A stretch of DNA of 64,000 bases from Micromonospora humi (GTDB lineage: Bacteria; Actinomycetota; Actinomycetes; Mycobacteriales; Micromonosporaceae), in assembly GCF_900090105.1 (NCBI RefSeq), contig NZ_FMDM01000011.1, positions 62,001 through 126,000 on the forward strand, read 5' to 3'. Each line of letters begins with the position of its first letter. Positions within the stretch are counted from its first letter, which is position 1. Below, one piece after another: positions 28,134 through 36,613 of this stretch. A program made the translations under genes and the position numbers. Under the pieces are notes generated by a model, which worked only from the letters and a program-made list of their open reading frames with translations, made no database searches and was not told the origin of the DNA.

Positions 28134-28595
28134 TCAGCGGTTGCCGCGCTTGGCGGCCCGACGCTGCTGCTTGATGGTGTCGCGGACCTCGCGCTCGGTC
28201 TCGGCGTGCCGGCGGGCGGAGGCGGCCTTGCGCACGCCGTAACCGAACGCGGCCACCTTCACCAGCGGGTTCGCCGCGGCGGCGGAGACCACGGTGGCCA
28301 GGTTCGCCACGTTCGCGGTGACGTTCTGCGCGTGGCTGGTCATGGTGTCCACCTTGGCGAGCTGGAGGTTGACCCCGTCCAGCGAGGTCTGCACCTGCTC
28401 CAGCGCGGTGTTGACGTTCTTCACCGTGGTGTTGACGTCACCGAGCAGCGGCCCGCTGCGGTCGTTGAGGTCGTTGATCATGCGGGTTGCGGCGTCGACG
28501 GTGTGCCGGAGCCCCAGGATCGGCAGCGTCAGGATCAACACGAGCATCGCGAACGCGATCGCCGCGACGAGCGCCGCGACCTCTCCAAAACTCAC
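28134..28595 (-). CDS. DUF948 membrane-anchored coiled-coil protein
   Basis: It is 153 residues from the GTG at 28593-28595, which has GAGGAGG six bases upstream. One membrane helix (VAALVAAIAFAMLVLILTLPI) is followed by a long amphipathic heptad-like region (DLNDRSGPLLGDVNTTVKNV and onward) typical of DUF948, and a basic C-terminus. Family function is unknown. It lies 31 bases before the DUF6167 gene and probably forms a unit with it and alaS. Confidence 0.85.
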   Translation of the reverse strand: MSFGEVAALVAAIAFAMLVLILTLPILGLRHTVDAATRMINDLNDRSGPLLGDVNTTVKNVNTALEQVQTSLDGVNLQLAKVDTMTSHAQNVTANVANLATVVSAAAANPLVKVAAFGYGVRKAASARRHAETEREVRDTIKQQRRAAKRGNR

Positions 28596-28737
28596 GCATG
28601 TCCTCCTCAACCAGTGTTCCGGGACAGACGCCCCGGGACGCGCGACCGTACCTGCCCACCGCGCCCCACCTCGACCCGGTCACCGGGCAGCGGGGGGGCG
28701 CCAGCCCCAGACCCTACCGTCCGTGATGGAAGTCGGC

Positions 28738-31700
28738 TCACGACGGTGACGGGGTCGGCTCACCGAGCGGGTCGTCGGTCAAGGTCGGGTACGGATCCTC
28801 ACCGGTGAGTGACGGATCGGTGGTCGGTGTCGGGCCGGTGCGCTCGTCGTCGATCGCGTTGCGCACCTTCACCGACACCAACGAGCCGGCGCACTTCCCC
28901 GCTGCGGTCGCGGGCGGCGCGGACGGCGCCGGTTCCCCGTCCACCGGCGGGGGCGTGCAGGTGGGGTCGCGTACCCACAGGTCGAGCGTGAGTTCGTCCC
29001 GACGCCAGCAGGTGTAGCTGCCCTCCACCTTCTCCTCCGGGCAGCGGTCGACCTTCCAGCGGCGCCAGCCGTCCTTGGCCAGCGCCTGCTCGTAGACCGT
29101 GACGGTCTGCTTCCAGCCCTGCTCCGACTCGACCGCGCGTTCCCGCAACCGGCAGTCCTGCAGGCACCAGCGGCTGCCGCTGACGTTGTCGACCGTCTTC
29201 GTCGCCGCCCAGGACGGCACGTCGAGCGCGTCGAGGGTGTCGAAGACCGGGTCGCGGCTGAGCGTCCGCAACCCGAAGTAGAGCGGGACGGCGCCCAGCA
29301 GCACGAGGCTGACCAGAGCGAGCACGGCCATCCGCAGCCGGCGTCGCTCACGTAGCTGCCGCCGCAGGTCGGAGCGGGCGCCGCGCGGGCCGCCGGGCTC
29401 CGTCCCGGGCTCGGCCGGATCCGGGCCGGCCGGGCGCGGCGCCGGTCCGTCGCCCGCACCGGGCCGTGCCCCCACCGGCTCCCCCGGCGGCGGTACGACC
29501 GCGGCCGCCCGCGCCACCGCCGGCGCGGCGGCAGCCGCGGCAGCGGGTCGGGCCGCGTCCGGGGTGGACGGAACGCCTCGCCCGCTCGTCTGCTCGTCCG
29601 GGGCGGGCGGGCGCGCCACGCCCGCCGCCGCCCGGGCCGTCACCGGTCCGGCGGAGCCACGCGGTCCCGGAGCGGCCGCCGGCCCGGGTACGCCGCCGGG
29701 CGGGACGGCCCCGTCGGGCCGGGCCGGGCCGGGTCCGTCACCGGCCGGGCGTACCGCCGCCGTCCCCGGGGCGGGAGCGGCACGCCCGCCACCGGGCGGG
29801 CGACCTCCCCCACGCGTCGGGTGGTCGGCCGGGCCGTGTCCACCGGGACGGCCGGCGCCGATGGGCATGCCACCGCTGCGCTCGGGGTCGCCGTGCGGGT
29901 CCGGCGCCCCCGGACCCGACGGCACAGCGCCACGGGCCGGACCGCCACCGGCACGCTCACCGCCGGACGCCGGCACGACCGGCCGGCCCGGACCGCCACC
30001 GGCACGCTCACCGCCGGACGCCGGCACGACCGGGCGGCCCGGACCGCCACCGGCACGCTCACCGCCGGGCGGCGGCACGACGGGGCGCGCCGTGCCGCGG
30101 GACGGGCCGGACTGCGCGGCCCGGGCCGGTGGCACGGCCGCGCCGGGCGGCTCGGCCCGGTTCGACGGTACGGCCGGGCCGGGCTGGTGGGGCTGGTCGG
30201 AGCGGACCGGCGGCACCGCCGCGCCGGCCCGGCCGCCCGGCCCACGGGCGGCGCCGGCGGGACGGGCCGACGGCTCGTCCACCGGCGGCGGGCCGGCCGG
30301 ACGTCGGGCGGCTGGCATGGCCGGGTCGGTGTGCGGCGTACGACCGGCCTGCCGCAGCCAGTCGGCGGGGCGCTCCGGCCGCTGCGGGCGTGGCTCCCCG
30401 CCCTCGGCGGCAGCGCGGCGCCGGGTGCGGCCCGGCTCGGTGCCGGGGTCGGTTTCGCCGGGCGCGGCGCGCCGGCCGCGGCCCGGGTCGCGACGGGGGG
30501 TGGGCGGGCCCGCCCCCTCCACCGGGCCACCGGAGACGGGTGCGGCGGCGCCGGGCAGGCCGGGGGCGTTCCCGGTGCGCGGCACGACCACCGGCCGGTC
30601 CGGCTCCGGGGCGGCCCGCCGGCCGACGCCCGGGACGGCTCGGGCGGTGGGTTCGCCCCCGCCGGACGCCGACCGGTGGCCACCGCCGGTCGGCGCGTCG
30701 TCCGGCCGTGCGCGGCGACCGGCACCGGAAACCGGCCGTACACCGGCCGGCACGTCGTCGGGACGGGCCCGCCGGCCCCCGGCCACGCCGGGTGGCATGC
30801 CGGCCGGCACGTCGTCGGGACGGGCCCGCCGGCCCGCGCCGGAGACCGGCCGGACGGCACCGGAGTCGTCGGGCAGCGGGCGGCGTCCGCCGGAGGCGGG
30901 CCGACCCGCGGGACCGGATCCCACCGGGGGCGCCTCAGGTGCCTCCGCGCCGTGCCGGCCCCGGGGGGTGGGTGGGGTCACCACCCGGACGTCGTCACCG
31001 TCCCCGGACGGCGGTCGGCCGCCGCCCGGCTCCACCGGTCCGCGGCGTGCGGAGCCCGGACCGGCCGGCGGCGTGGCCCGGGGACCGCCCGGGCGGCCGG
31101 GGACCGGGGGTTGCTGGCCGGTGGGGCCGTCCGCGCCCGGCCGGGGCGTCTCGGGCAGGCCCGGCCACGGCCCGTCCACCGGACGACGGGAGGCACCCGC
31201 GTCGGGACCAGCCGGCCGGGCGGGCGGCGCCGCGGGCGCGTCCGGACCGCGGCGCGCGCCCGCGGCACGGGGGTCGGGTCGGCCACCGGGGGGTGGCGCG
31301 GGCGGGCCGGGACGAACGGCACCGGGGGGAAGGTCCCCGCCGGGACGGCCGGGGCCCGGCTGCGGCCCTGGGCCGGGACGACCGGCCACCGCCGGCATCG
31401 TCGCACCGGTGCGACCGGCGGCCCCGGGAGCCGTCGGGTGCGGTCGGCCCGGAGCCTGCGGCGCGGGTCCGGGCGCACCGGCGGCCGGTGGCGGCCCGGA
31501 GCGGCCCGCCGCAGCCGGTGGCACCGGCCGGTCCGCTCCGGGGGGCTGCGGCCCCGACCGCCGGGGGCCCGGGGGCTGGGCGCCCGGCCCCGCCGTCACC
31601 GGCGGCTGCGGCCCCGCCCGGCCGGGGGGTGAGGGCTGCGCGCCCGGCCGAGCCGTTCCCGGCGGAGGCGCGCCGGGGCCCTGGGGGCGCGGCGCCGGAC

Positions 31701-31917
31701 CGCCCGGGGCGTCGGCGACCGGACCGGGCCCCTCCGGGCCCAGCTCGCCGCGCTGCTGTTTGGCGGTGCGGAGGTCGTCGATCCAGCCGAACTCCTCGCC
31801 GGCCGGAGCCGGCTCCGGCTCGGCCTCGGCCCGGCCGCGGCCCCACCGGCGGCCCCTGGCCTTCGGATCGCGCCGCTCGTCGGGGCCGTCCGCCGGCCGC
31901 TCCGGACCACGCGCCAT
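28738..31917 (-). CDS. very large proline-rich single-pass membrane protein
   Basis: It is 1059 residues from the ATG at 31915-31917. Residues 1-860 are almost wholly low-complexity Pro/Gly/Ala/Arg sequence, presumably cytoplasmic and disordered, including three 17-residue repeats of the type GGERAGGGPGRPVVPAS (DNA 29950-30102) and three repeats of the type GRRARPDDVPAG. A membrane helix (MAVLALVSLVLLGAVPLYFG, 863-882) leads into an outer domain of about 175 residues with six cysteines (RWCLQDCR, DRCPEE, YTCWRR, PTCTPP, GKCAG) and a Thr/Pro-rich end. The C-terminal part looks like a conserved actinobacterial envelope protein; I cannot assign a function. It starts two bases after the rarA stop, so it is co-transcribed with rarA. 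Translation of such a protein would depend strongly on EF-P. Confidence 0.8.
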   Translation of the reverse strand: MARGPERPADGPDERRDPKARGRRWGRGRAEAEPEPAPAGEEFGWIDDLRTAKQQRGELGPEGPGPVADAPGGPAPRPQGPGAPPPGTARPGAQPSPPGRAGPQPPVTAGPGAQPPGPRRSGPQPPGADRPVPPAAAGRSGPPPAAGAPGPAPQAPGRPHPTAPGAAGRTGATMPAVAGRPGPGPQPGPGRPGGDLPPGAVRPGPPAPPPGGRPDPRAAGARRGPDAPAAPPARPAGPDAGASRRPVDGPWPGLPETPRPGADGPTGQQPPVPGRPGGPRATPPAGPGSARRGPVEPGGGRPPSGDGDDVRVVTPPTPRGRHGAEAPEAPPVGSGPAGRPASGGRRPLPDDSGAVRPVSGAGRRARPDDVPAGMPPGVAGGRRARPDDVPAGVRPVSGAGRRARPDDAPTGGGHRSASGGGEPTARAVPGVGRRAAPEPDRPVVVPRTGNAPGLPGAAAPVSGGPVEGAGPPTPRRDPGRGRRAAPGETDPGTEPGRTRRRAAAEGGEPRPQRPERPADWLRQAGRTPHTDPAMPAARRPAGPPPVDEPSARPAGAARGPGGRAGAAVPPVRSDQPHQPGPAVPSNRAEPPGAAVPPARAAQSGPSRGTARPVVPPPGGERAGGGPGRPVVPASGGERAGGGPGRPVVPASGGERAGGGPARGAVPSGPGAPDPHGDPERSGGMPIGAGRPGGHGPADHPTRGGGRPPGGGRAAPAPGTAAVRPAGDGPGPARPDGAVPPGGVPGPAAAPGPRGSAGPVTARAAAGVARPPAPDEQTSGRGVPSTPDAARPAAAAAAAPAVARAAAVVPPPGEPVGARPGAGDGPAPRPAGPDPAEPGTEPGGPRGARSDLRRQLRERRRLRMAVLALVSLVLLGAVPLYFGLRTLSRDPVFDTLDALDVPSWAATKTVDNVSGSRWCLQDCRLRERAVESEQGWKQTVTVYEQALAKDGWRRWKVDRCPEEKVEGSYTCWRRDELTLDLWVRDPTCTPPPVDGEPAPSAPPATAAGKCAGSLVSVKVRNAIDDERTGPTPTTDPSLTGEDPYPTLTDDPLGEPTPSPS

Positions 31918-31919
31918 CA

Positions 31920-33419
31920 CTACTGACCCCCCTCGGTGGCGTCGCCGCCGCCCTCGCTCGCCCCGCCGACCTGCTCGGTGCCGCCCGCCCGGCCCCCGTT
32001 CGCGGCTGCCGGCGCGCCGGCCTCCCCCCGCGTCACCGGTGCCGGCAGCCCCCGCACGATCCGGCGCAGCACCGGTAACCGGGTGGCCACCGCCCGCTCC
32101 GCGCCGTGCCCGCTGGGCCGGTAGTAGTCCGTCCCGACGAGATCGTCCGGAGCGTACTGCTGGGTGACCACCCCCCGGTGGTCGTCGTGCGGGTAGCGGT
32201 AGCCCGCCCCGTGCCCGAGCCCGCGCGCTCCGGAGTAGTGGGCGTCGCGCAGCCCGCGCGGCACCGGGCCGCCGCGACCGGCACGTACGTCGGCGACGGC
32301 CGCGCCGATGGCGCTGGTGGCCGAGTTCGACTTCGGGGCGGTGGCGAGGTGGATCGCCGCCTGGGCCAGGTTGAGCTGCGCCTCGGGCAGGCCCACGTAT
32401 TCCACCGCGTGCGCCGCGGCGGTGGCCACGGTCAGCGCGGTGGGATCGGCCATGCCGACGTCCTCGCTCGCGAAGATCACCATCCGGCGGGCGATGAACC
32501 GGGCGTCCTCGCCGGCGACCAGCATCCGGGCCAGCCAGTGCAGCGCGGCGTCCACGTCCGAACCGCGCATGCTCTTGATGAAGGCGCTGGTGACGTCGTA
32601 GTGCGCGTCGCCGTCCCGGTCGTAGCGCACGGCCGCCACGTCGACCGCCTGCTCGGCCACGGCGAGATCGATCCGGTCGGCGCCCGTGGCGCTCGCGGTG
32701 GCCGCCGCCGCCTCCAGCGCGGTGAGCGCCTTGCGGACGTCGCCGCCGGCGAGCCGGACGAGGTGGTCCTCCGCCTCCCCGGTGAGGACCAGCGCGCCGT
32801 CGAGCCCTCGCTCGTCCGTCACCGCGCGGCGCAGCAGCCCCCGTACGGCGTCGTCGCCGAGCGCCTGGAGCGTGAGCAGCACGCAGCGGGACAGCAGCGG
32901 CGAGATGACCGAGAAGTAGGGATTCTCCGTGGTCGCCGCGAGCAGGGTGACCGTGCGGTCCTCGACGGCGGCGAGCAGGGAATCCTGCTGGGTCTTGCTG
33001 AACCGGTGCACCTCGTCGATGAAGAGCACGGTCGGCGGCCCGCCGGAGCGGCGCTGCCGCCGCGCGGTCTCGATGACGGCGCGGACGTCCTTCACCCCGG
33101 CGGTCAGCGCGGACATCGCCACGAAGCGCCGGTCGGTGGCGCGCGCCACCAGGTGGGCGATGGTGGTCTTGCCGCTGCCGGGCGGGCCCCAGAGGATGAC
33201 CGACATCGGCGTCGCGCCCTCGACCAGCTGGCGCAGCGGCGCGCCGGGGGCCAGCAGATGGTCCTGGCCGACCAGCTCGTCGATGCCGGCCGGCCGCATC
33301 CGGACCGGCAGCGGCGAATCCGCCCGGGTGGCGGTGAACCCGTCGACGCCGCCGGAGCCCGCGGGTGCGCCGGGCGCTCCGGCGGGCTCGCCGAGGGTGA
33401 AGAGGGCGTCGGATTCCAT
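31920..33419 (-). CDS. rarA: replication-associated recombination protein A (MgsA/RarA AAA+ ATPase)
   Basis: AAA+ ATPase related to clamp-loader subunits, acting at stalled forks. It is 499 residues. RMRPAGIDELVGQDHLLAPG opens the domain; Walker A is WGPPGSGKTT, Walker B VLFIDEVHRFSK, sensor LLAATTENPYFSV with arginine finger in LLSRCVLLTL. The C-terminal tetramerisation part contains SAFIKSMRGSDVDAALHWLA and the end motif RYPHDDHRGVVTQQYAPDDL. A variable Gly/Ala tail follows. ATG at 33417-33419 chosen; a GTG one codon earlier is equally possible. Confidence 0.96.
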   Translation of the reverse strand: MESDALFTLGEPAGAPGAPAGSGGVDGFTATRADSPLPVRMRPAGIDELVGQDHLLAPGAPLRQLVEGATPMSVILWGPPGSGKTTIAHLVARATDRRFVAMSALTAGVKDVRAVIETARRQRRSGGPPTVLFIDEVHRFSKTQQDSLLAAVEDRTVTLLAATTENPYFSVISPLLSRCVLLTLQALGDDAVRGLLRRAVTDERGLDGALVLTGEAEDHLVRLAGGDVRKALTALEAAAATASATGADRIDLAVAEQAVDVAAVRYDRDGDAHYDVTSAFIKSMRGSDVDAALHWLARMLVAGEDARFIARRMVIFASEDVGMADPTALTVATAAAHAVEYVGLPEAQLNLAQAAIHLATAPKSNSATSAIGAAVADVRAGRGGPVPRGLRDAHYSGARGLGHGAGYRYPHDDHRGVVTQQYAPDDLVGTDYYRPSGHGAERAVATRLPVLRRIVRGLPAPVTRGEAGAPAAANGGRAGGTEQVGGASEGGGDATEGGQ

Positions 33420-33493
33420 CACGAGAACAGTACCGGGCCGGACCGGCGGCGCCGGAATCGCGCCGCCGACCCGACCCGGGTGGTCGTTTCCGG

Positions 33494-33706
33494 TCAGCCG
33501 CGGCCCGGACGGCGACCGCGGTACCAACGGCCGCCCCCACCGCCGCGCGGGCCGGAGCCGACCCCGGCCAGGTAGAGCGAGAGCAGCAGGAAGCCGATCA
33601 GCATGAGGGTCGAGGTGCTGAACAAGTCGGGGGCGCCGAGGTCCGTGTTCATGAAATCGAGCAGCAGCGCGAAGCCGAACACGATGGCCGCGAGAATGGC
33701 GAGCAT
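33494..33706 (-). CDS. small two-helix membrane protein, unknown
   Basis: It is 70 residues from the ATG at 33704-33706, with GGAGGA five bases upstream. Two hydrophobic helices (LAILAAIVFGFALLLDF and TLMLIGFLLLSLYLAG) are separated by a short loop with DLGAPDLFST, and the C-terminus is a Gly/Arg-rich tail. It resembles small actinobacterial membrane proteins of unknown role. It stands alone between rarA and the GNAT gene. Confidence 0.7.
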   Translation of the reverse strand: MLAILAAIVFGFALLLDFMNTDLGAPDLFSTSTLMLIGFLLLSLYLAGVGSGPRGGGGGRWYRGRRPGRG

Positions 33707-33768
33707 GTGGTTCCTCCGGTGGGGGTTCCCAGTAGGTCGGCGACGGATGTACCCGATCGGTCTGTTCG

Positions 33769-34338
33769 TCAATCTCCACCGTGGAACCGGTCGGTGGCGA
33801 GAATCGCGTACCGGGCCGAGTCCCGCCAGACGCCACGAACACGCAGATGGTCGCGGCTCACTCCCTCCGGCCGCAGCCCGGCCTTCTCCAGCACCCGGCG
33901 GGAGGCGACGTTGTCGGGCCGCGTGGTGGCCTCCACCCGGTGCAGTCCCACCTGCTCGAACGCCAGGTCCAGCAGCAGCCGGGTGATCTCCGTTCCGAGG
34001 CCGGCGCCCTGGTGCGCGGTCCGCACCGCGTAGCCGATCTCACCGCGCCGGTGTTCCACCGACGTCACGGAGAGCCCGCCGAGGCCGACCAGCCGGTCAC
34101 CGTCGACCGCGGCCAACCGGTACTCCGGGCGCGGCTCGCCGGCGGCCGTCTTCCGCCACGCCGGCAGCGCGGCGCGGACCGCCTCCGGGGTGGGCGTCTC
34201 GTCGTCCAGCAGGCCCTCGGCCACGGCGGGTTCGGTCAGGAAGGCGTGCAGGACGGGCGCGTCGGCGTCGGTCCACTCGCGCAGCGCGCACCGGGGGCCG
34301 GACAGGTGGACCGTCCGGACGGAGCGGATCGGGGTCAT
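33769..34338 (-). CDS. GNAT-family N-acetyltransferase (RimJ/RimL type)
   Basis: It is 189 residues. The acetyl-CoA-binding motif A reads IGYAVRTAHQGAGLGTEITR, followed by the RimJ/RimL-like GLHRVEATTRPDNVASRRVL and EKAGLRPEGVSRDHLRV. Substrate cannot be deduced; members acetylate ribosomal N-termini, amino sugars or antibiotics. ATG start with GGAGGAGAG just upstream. 225 bases separate it from the MFS gene to its right; I see no gene in that gap. Confidence 0.88.
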   Translation of the reverse strand: MTPIRSVRTVHLSGPRCALREWTDADAPVLHAFLTEPAVAEGLLDDETPTPEAVRAALPAWRKTAAGEPRPEYRLAAVDGDRLVGLGGLSVTSVEHRRGEIGYAVRTAHQGAGLGTEITRLLLDLAFEQVGLHRVEATTRPDNVASRRVLEKAGLRPEGVSRDHLRVRGVWRDSARYAILATDRFHGGD

Positions 34339-34563
34339 GACTCTCCTCCTGGCGGCAAACGGCGTGTGACTGGTTGGTGACCCGGTAAGGGCTCCACCGG
34401 CGGTGCGGCCCGACGGCGGCCGCCGGGTGAGCGTGGGGTTGCCGACAAACGTGATGTCACGGATGGATCGACGCTGCCCGCGCCAGCTCCCGGGGTTGAC
34501 TCATTCGTGCCATCAGGTTTGTAGCCTCCGGCGACCCCGTCGCCCGGTGCCGCGCGGGATCCG

Positions 34564-35934
34564 TCAAGCGGACCGGCCGCCGGCACCGGCGGCTGACGCC
34601 GACGCCGGAGCGGCCACCGGAGGCGGGCCGGCGGGACTCCCGGCGGGACCGGTCGGGAGGACCGGGCCCACGCCGGACTCCGCCGGCCCCGACCGCGCGG
34701 CGACCCGGCCGGCCCGCCAGGCCGGCAGGTAGAGCGGCGCGGCCACGGCCAGCATCACGGCGCCGACCAGCATGGCGGTGCCGACGCTCGTGGCGTCCGC
34801 CAGCGCGGTCAGCACCACCGCGCCGAGCGCGCCGGCCGGCTGGGCCATCATCGAGTTCAGCGACAGCACGCTGGTCCGGTACGGGCCGTCGACCTGCCGG
34901 TGCAGCAGCCCCATGTGCAGCGGGTTCGACGCGCCGTGCACGGCGTAGCAGGCCAGGTAGGCGATCAGCACGCCGATCGGGCCGGCGAGCAGGCCCATGC
35001 CGACCACTGTGACGCCCTGGAGCACCCGCATCAGCGCGGCGGCCGGCGCGGCGCCGAGGCGGCGCAGCAGGAACGGTGTGAGCGCGGCGCCGGCCGCGTT
35101 GGCCAGCCATGCCGCGGTGCCGGCGGGGCCGAGCAGGGCCGCCGCCCGGTCGGCGTCACCGACCACCTCGGACAGCCGCACCGGCAGCAGCGATTCGAAG
35201 GTGACCATGCCGAAGCCCCAGAACAGCTCGACCGAGACCAGCGCGAGCAGCACCCGGTTGCGGCGCAGCAGCCCGACGGCCTGGCCGACCATCCGGGGTG
35301 CCTGCACCATCGAGGCGCGCAGCGCGGCCGGGCCGGAGGCGGGCCGCTGCTCGGTCATCAGCAGCAGCAGCGCCACGATCGAGACCGCCTGGAACACCAC
35401 CGCGACCAGCACCGGCAGGGTCAGCGCGCTGACCGGCCCGACCGGGCCGAGCGCGACCAGACCGCCGCCCAGCAGCGCGCCGGCGCCGATGGCGACACCG
35501 ATGACGGTGCCGGCCCAGCCCAGGCCCCGCTCGTACTCGGCGTCCGGGTCGGCGGCGAGGGTGGCGTCGACGTACCAGGACTCCAGGGGGCCGCTGTCGA
35601 GGGCCCGGTAGACGCCCTGCAACGCCCAGACCAGGAAGAACATCCAGAACGAGTCGGCCACCGCCATCAGCGCCAGCGAGGCCAGGGCGACCGCCCAGGC
35701 GACCAGCAGCACCGGCTTGCGGCCGAGCGCGTCGGCGAACCCGCCGGTGGGCAGCTCCAGCGCCAGCACCACCAGGCCCTGCGCGGTGGCGACCAGGCCG
35801 ATCTGGGACAGCGACAGGCCGCGCTCCTGCATGAGCAGGATCATCACGGTCATCAGCAGGCCGCTGGGCAGCCAGCGCAGGCCGTAGAGCGTGAGATAGC
35901 GGAACCGGACCTGGCGTACGGACAGCGTGCTCAC
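34564..35934 (-). CDS. MFS transporter
   Basis: It is 456 residues with about twelve membrane helices. The typical MFS loop 2-3 motif appears as GGFADALGRKPVLLVAWA. An N-terminal half including WALQGVYRALDSGPLESWYV recalls the MFS group that sits beside ArsR-type regulators. The C-terminus is a Pro/Ala/Gly tail. The GTG at 35932-35934 overlaps the stop of the regulator gene (GTGA), so both are made from one message and the regulator probably controls export. Substrate unknown. Confidence 0.88.
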   Translation of the reverse strand: MSTLSVRQVRFRYLTLYGLRWLPSGLLMTVMILLMQERGLSLSQIGLVATAQGLVVLALELPTGGFADALGRKPVLLVAWAVALASLALMAVADSFWMFFLVWALQGVYRALDSGPLESWYVDATLAADPDAEYERGLGWAGTVIGVAIGAGALLGGGLVALGPVGPVSALTLPVLVAVVFQAVSIVALLLLMTEQRPASGPAALRASMVQAPRMVGQAVGLLRRNRVLLALVSVELFWGFGMVTFESLLPVRLSEVVGDADRAAALLGPAGTAAWLANAAGAALTPFLLRRLGAAPAAALMRVLQGVTVVGMGLLAGPIGVLIAYLACYAVHGASNPLHMGLLHRQVDGPYRTSVLSLNSMMAQPAGALGAVVLTALADATSVGTAMLVGAVMLAVAAPLYLPAWRAGRVAARSGPAESGVGPVLPTGPAGSPAGPPPVAAPASASAAGAGGRSA

Positions 35935-36542
35935 GGCTTCTCCTCGGCGGGTGGCAGGACCGGGCTCAGCGGGAAGGCGGCGAGGTAGAGCTGCACCAGC
36001 TCGCCGTCGGGGTCGTCGGGGTCGGTCTCGTCGCGGTGGCGCTCGAGGAGCGCGAACACCTCCGCCTTGATCGCCTCCAGGCGGGCGGCCGGGATGCGCA
36101 TGAAGAAGTCGCCCATGCCGAACGCGTCGCGCCAGGCCGGCGACCACTCGTGCCGCCGGGCGGCCCACCGTTCGGCGTGGTGGCTGAAGAAGCGGATGTA
36201 GTCCGCCTCGATCCACTCGATGGCGGCGCGGGCGTCCGGGTCGTCGTCGTAGTCGCTGGCCTCCCACTGGGTGACCTCGTGCGCGGCGCGCCAGTAGCGC
36301 TGCCGGCCGGTGCCCAGGTCGGGGTCCTCGACGACCATGCCGACCTCGGCGAGCTGGCGCAGGTGGTAGCTGGTCGCGCCGGTGTTGGTGTCGAGCAGCT
36401 CGGCCAGCCGGGTGGCGGTGGACGGCCCGTTCACCCGCAGCGCGCCGACCAGGCGCATCCGCAGCGGATGCGCCAGCACCCGCACCTGCTGGTGGTCGAG
36501 GCGGACCCGGCGCGGCTCGGGACGGGTCGGTTCACTCTCCAT
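35931..36542 (-). CDS. ArsR-like helix-turn-helix regulator
   Basis: It is 203 residues from the ATG at 36540-36542. A winged helix-turn-helix at residues 15-90 has VRVLAHPLRMRLVGALRVNG and TNTGATSYHLRQLAEVGMVV, the HTH_20 style. The longer C-terminal part is acidic and helical and includes RAAIEWIEADYIRFFSHHAE. An upstream start would read through an array of five 13-bp repeats, which more likely form its operator. It is coupled to the MFS gene, suggesting an efflux system repressed in the absence of substrate. Confidence 0.88.
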   Translation of the reverse strand: MESEPTRPEPRRVRLDHQQVRVLAHPLRMRLVGALRVNGPSTATRLAELLDTNTGATSYHLRQLAEVGMVVEDPDLGTGRQRYWRAAHEVTQWEASDYDDDPDARAAIEWIEADYIRFFSHHAERWAARRHEWSPAWRDAFGMGDFFMRIPAARLEAIKAEVFALLERHRDETDPDDPDGELVQLYLAAFPLSPVLPPAEEKP

Positions 36543-36544
36543 GC

Positions 36545-36602
36545 GGTGCACAATATCTGTGCACACTACCTGTGCACAAGACCCGTGCAAAGAAACTGTG
36601 CA
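36545..36602. repeat. five direct repeats of TGTGCA with 13-bp period (probable operator array)
   Basis: GGTGCA at 36545, TGTGCA at 36558 and 36571, CGTGCA at 36584 and TGTGCA at 36597, each exactly 13 bases apart. The array begins three bases before the regulator start codon and ends 12 bases before the stop of the neighbouring reductase. It is AT-richer than its surroundings and fills the whole promoter region of the regulator-MFS operon. Confidence 0.8.
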
Positions 36603-36613
36603 ACCGGTGAGGC

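Noticed and set aside
29950..30102. CRISPR-like array
   Set aside because: The units are contiguous 51-bp in-frame coding repeats without spacers.
31918..33540. Extension of the proline-rich reading frame to 1600 residues by reading through the rarA region
   Set aside because: The extra part is an out-of-frame reading of rarA; the real start is the ATG at 31915-31917, which directly follows the rarA stop.
34497..34535. Plus-strand promoter TTGACT...TAGCCT in the gap between the GNAT and MFS genes
   Set aside because: Spacing is too long (20 bases) and no plus-strand gene follows; the open frame there only shadows the MFS gene.
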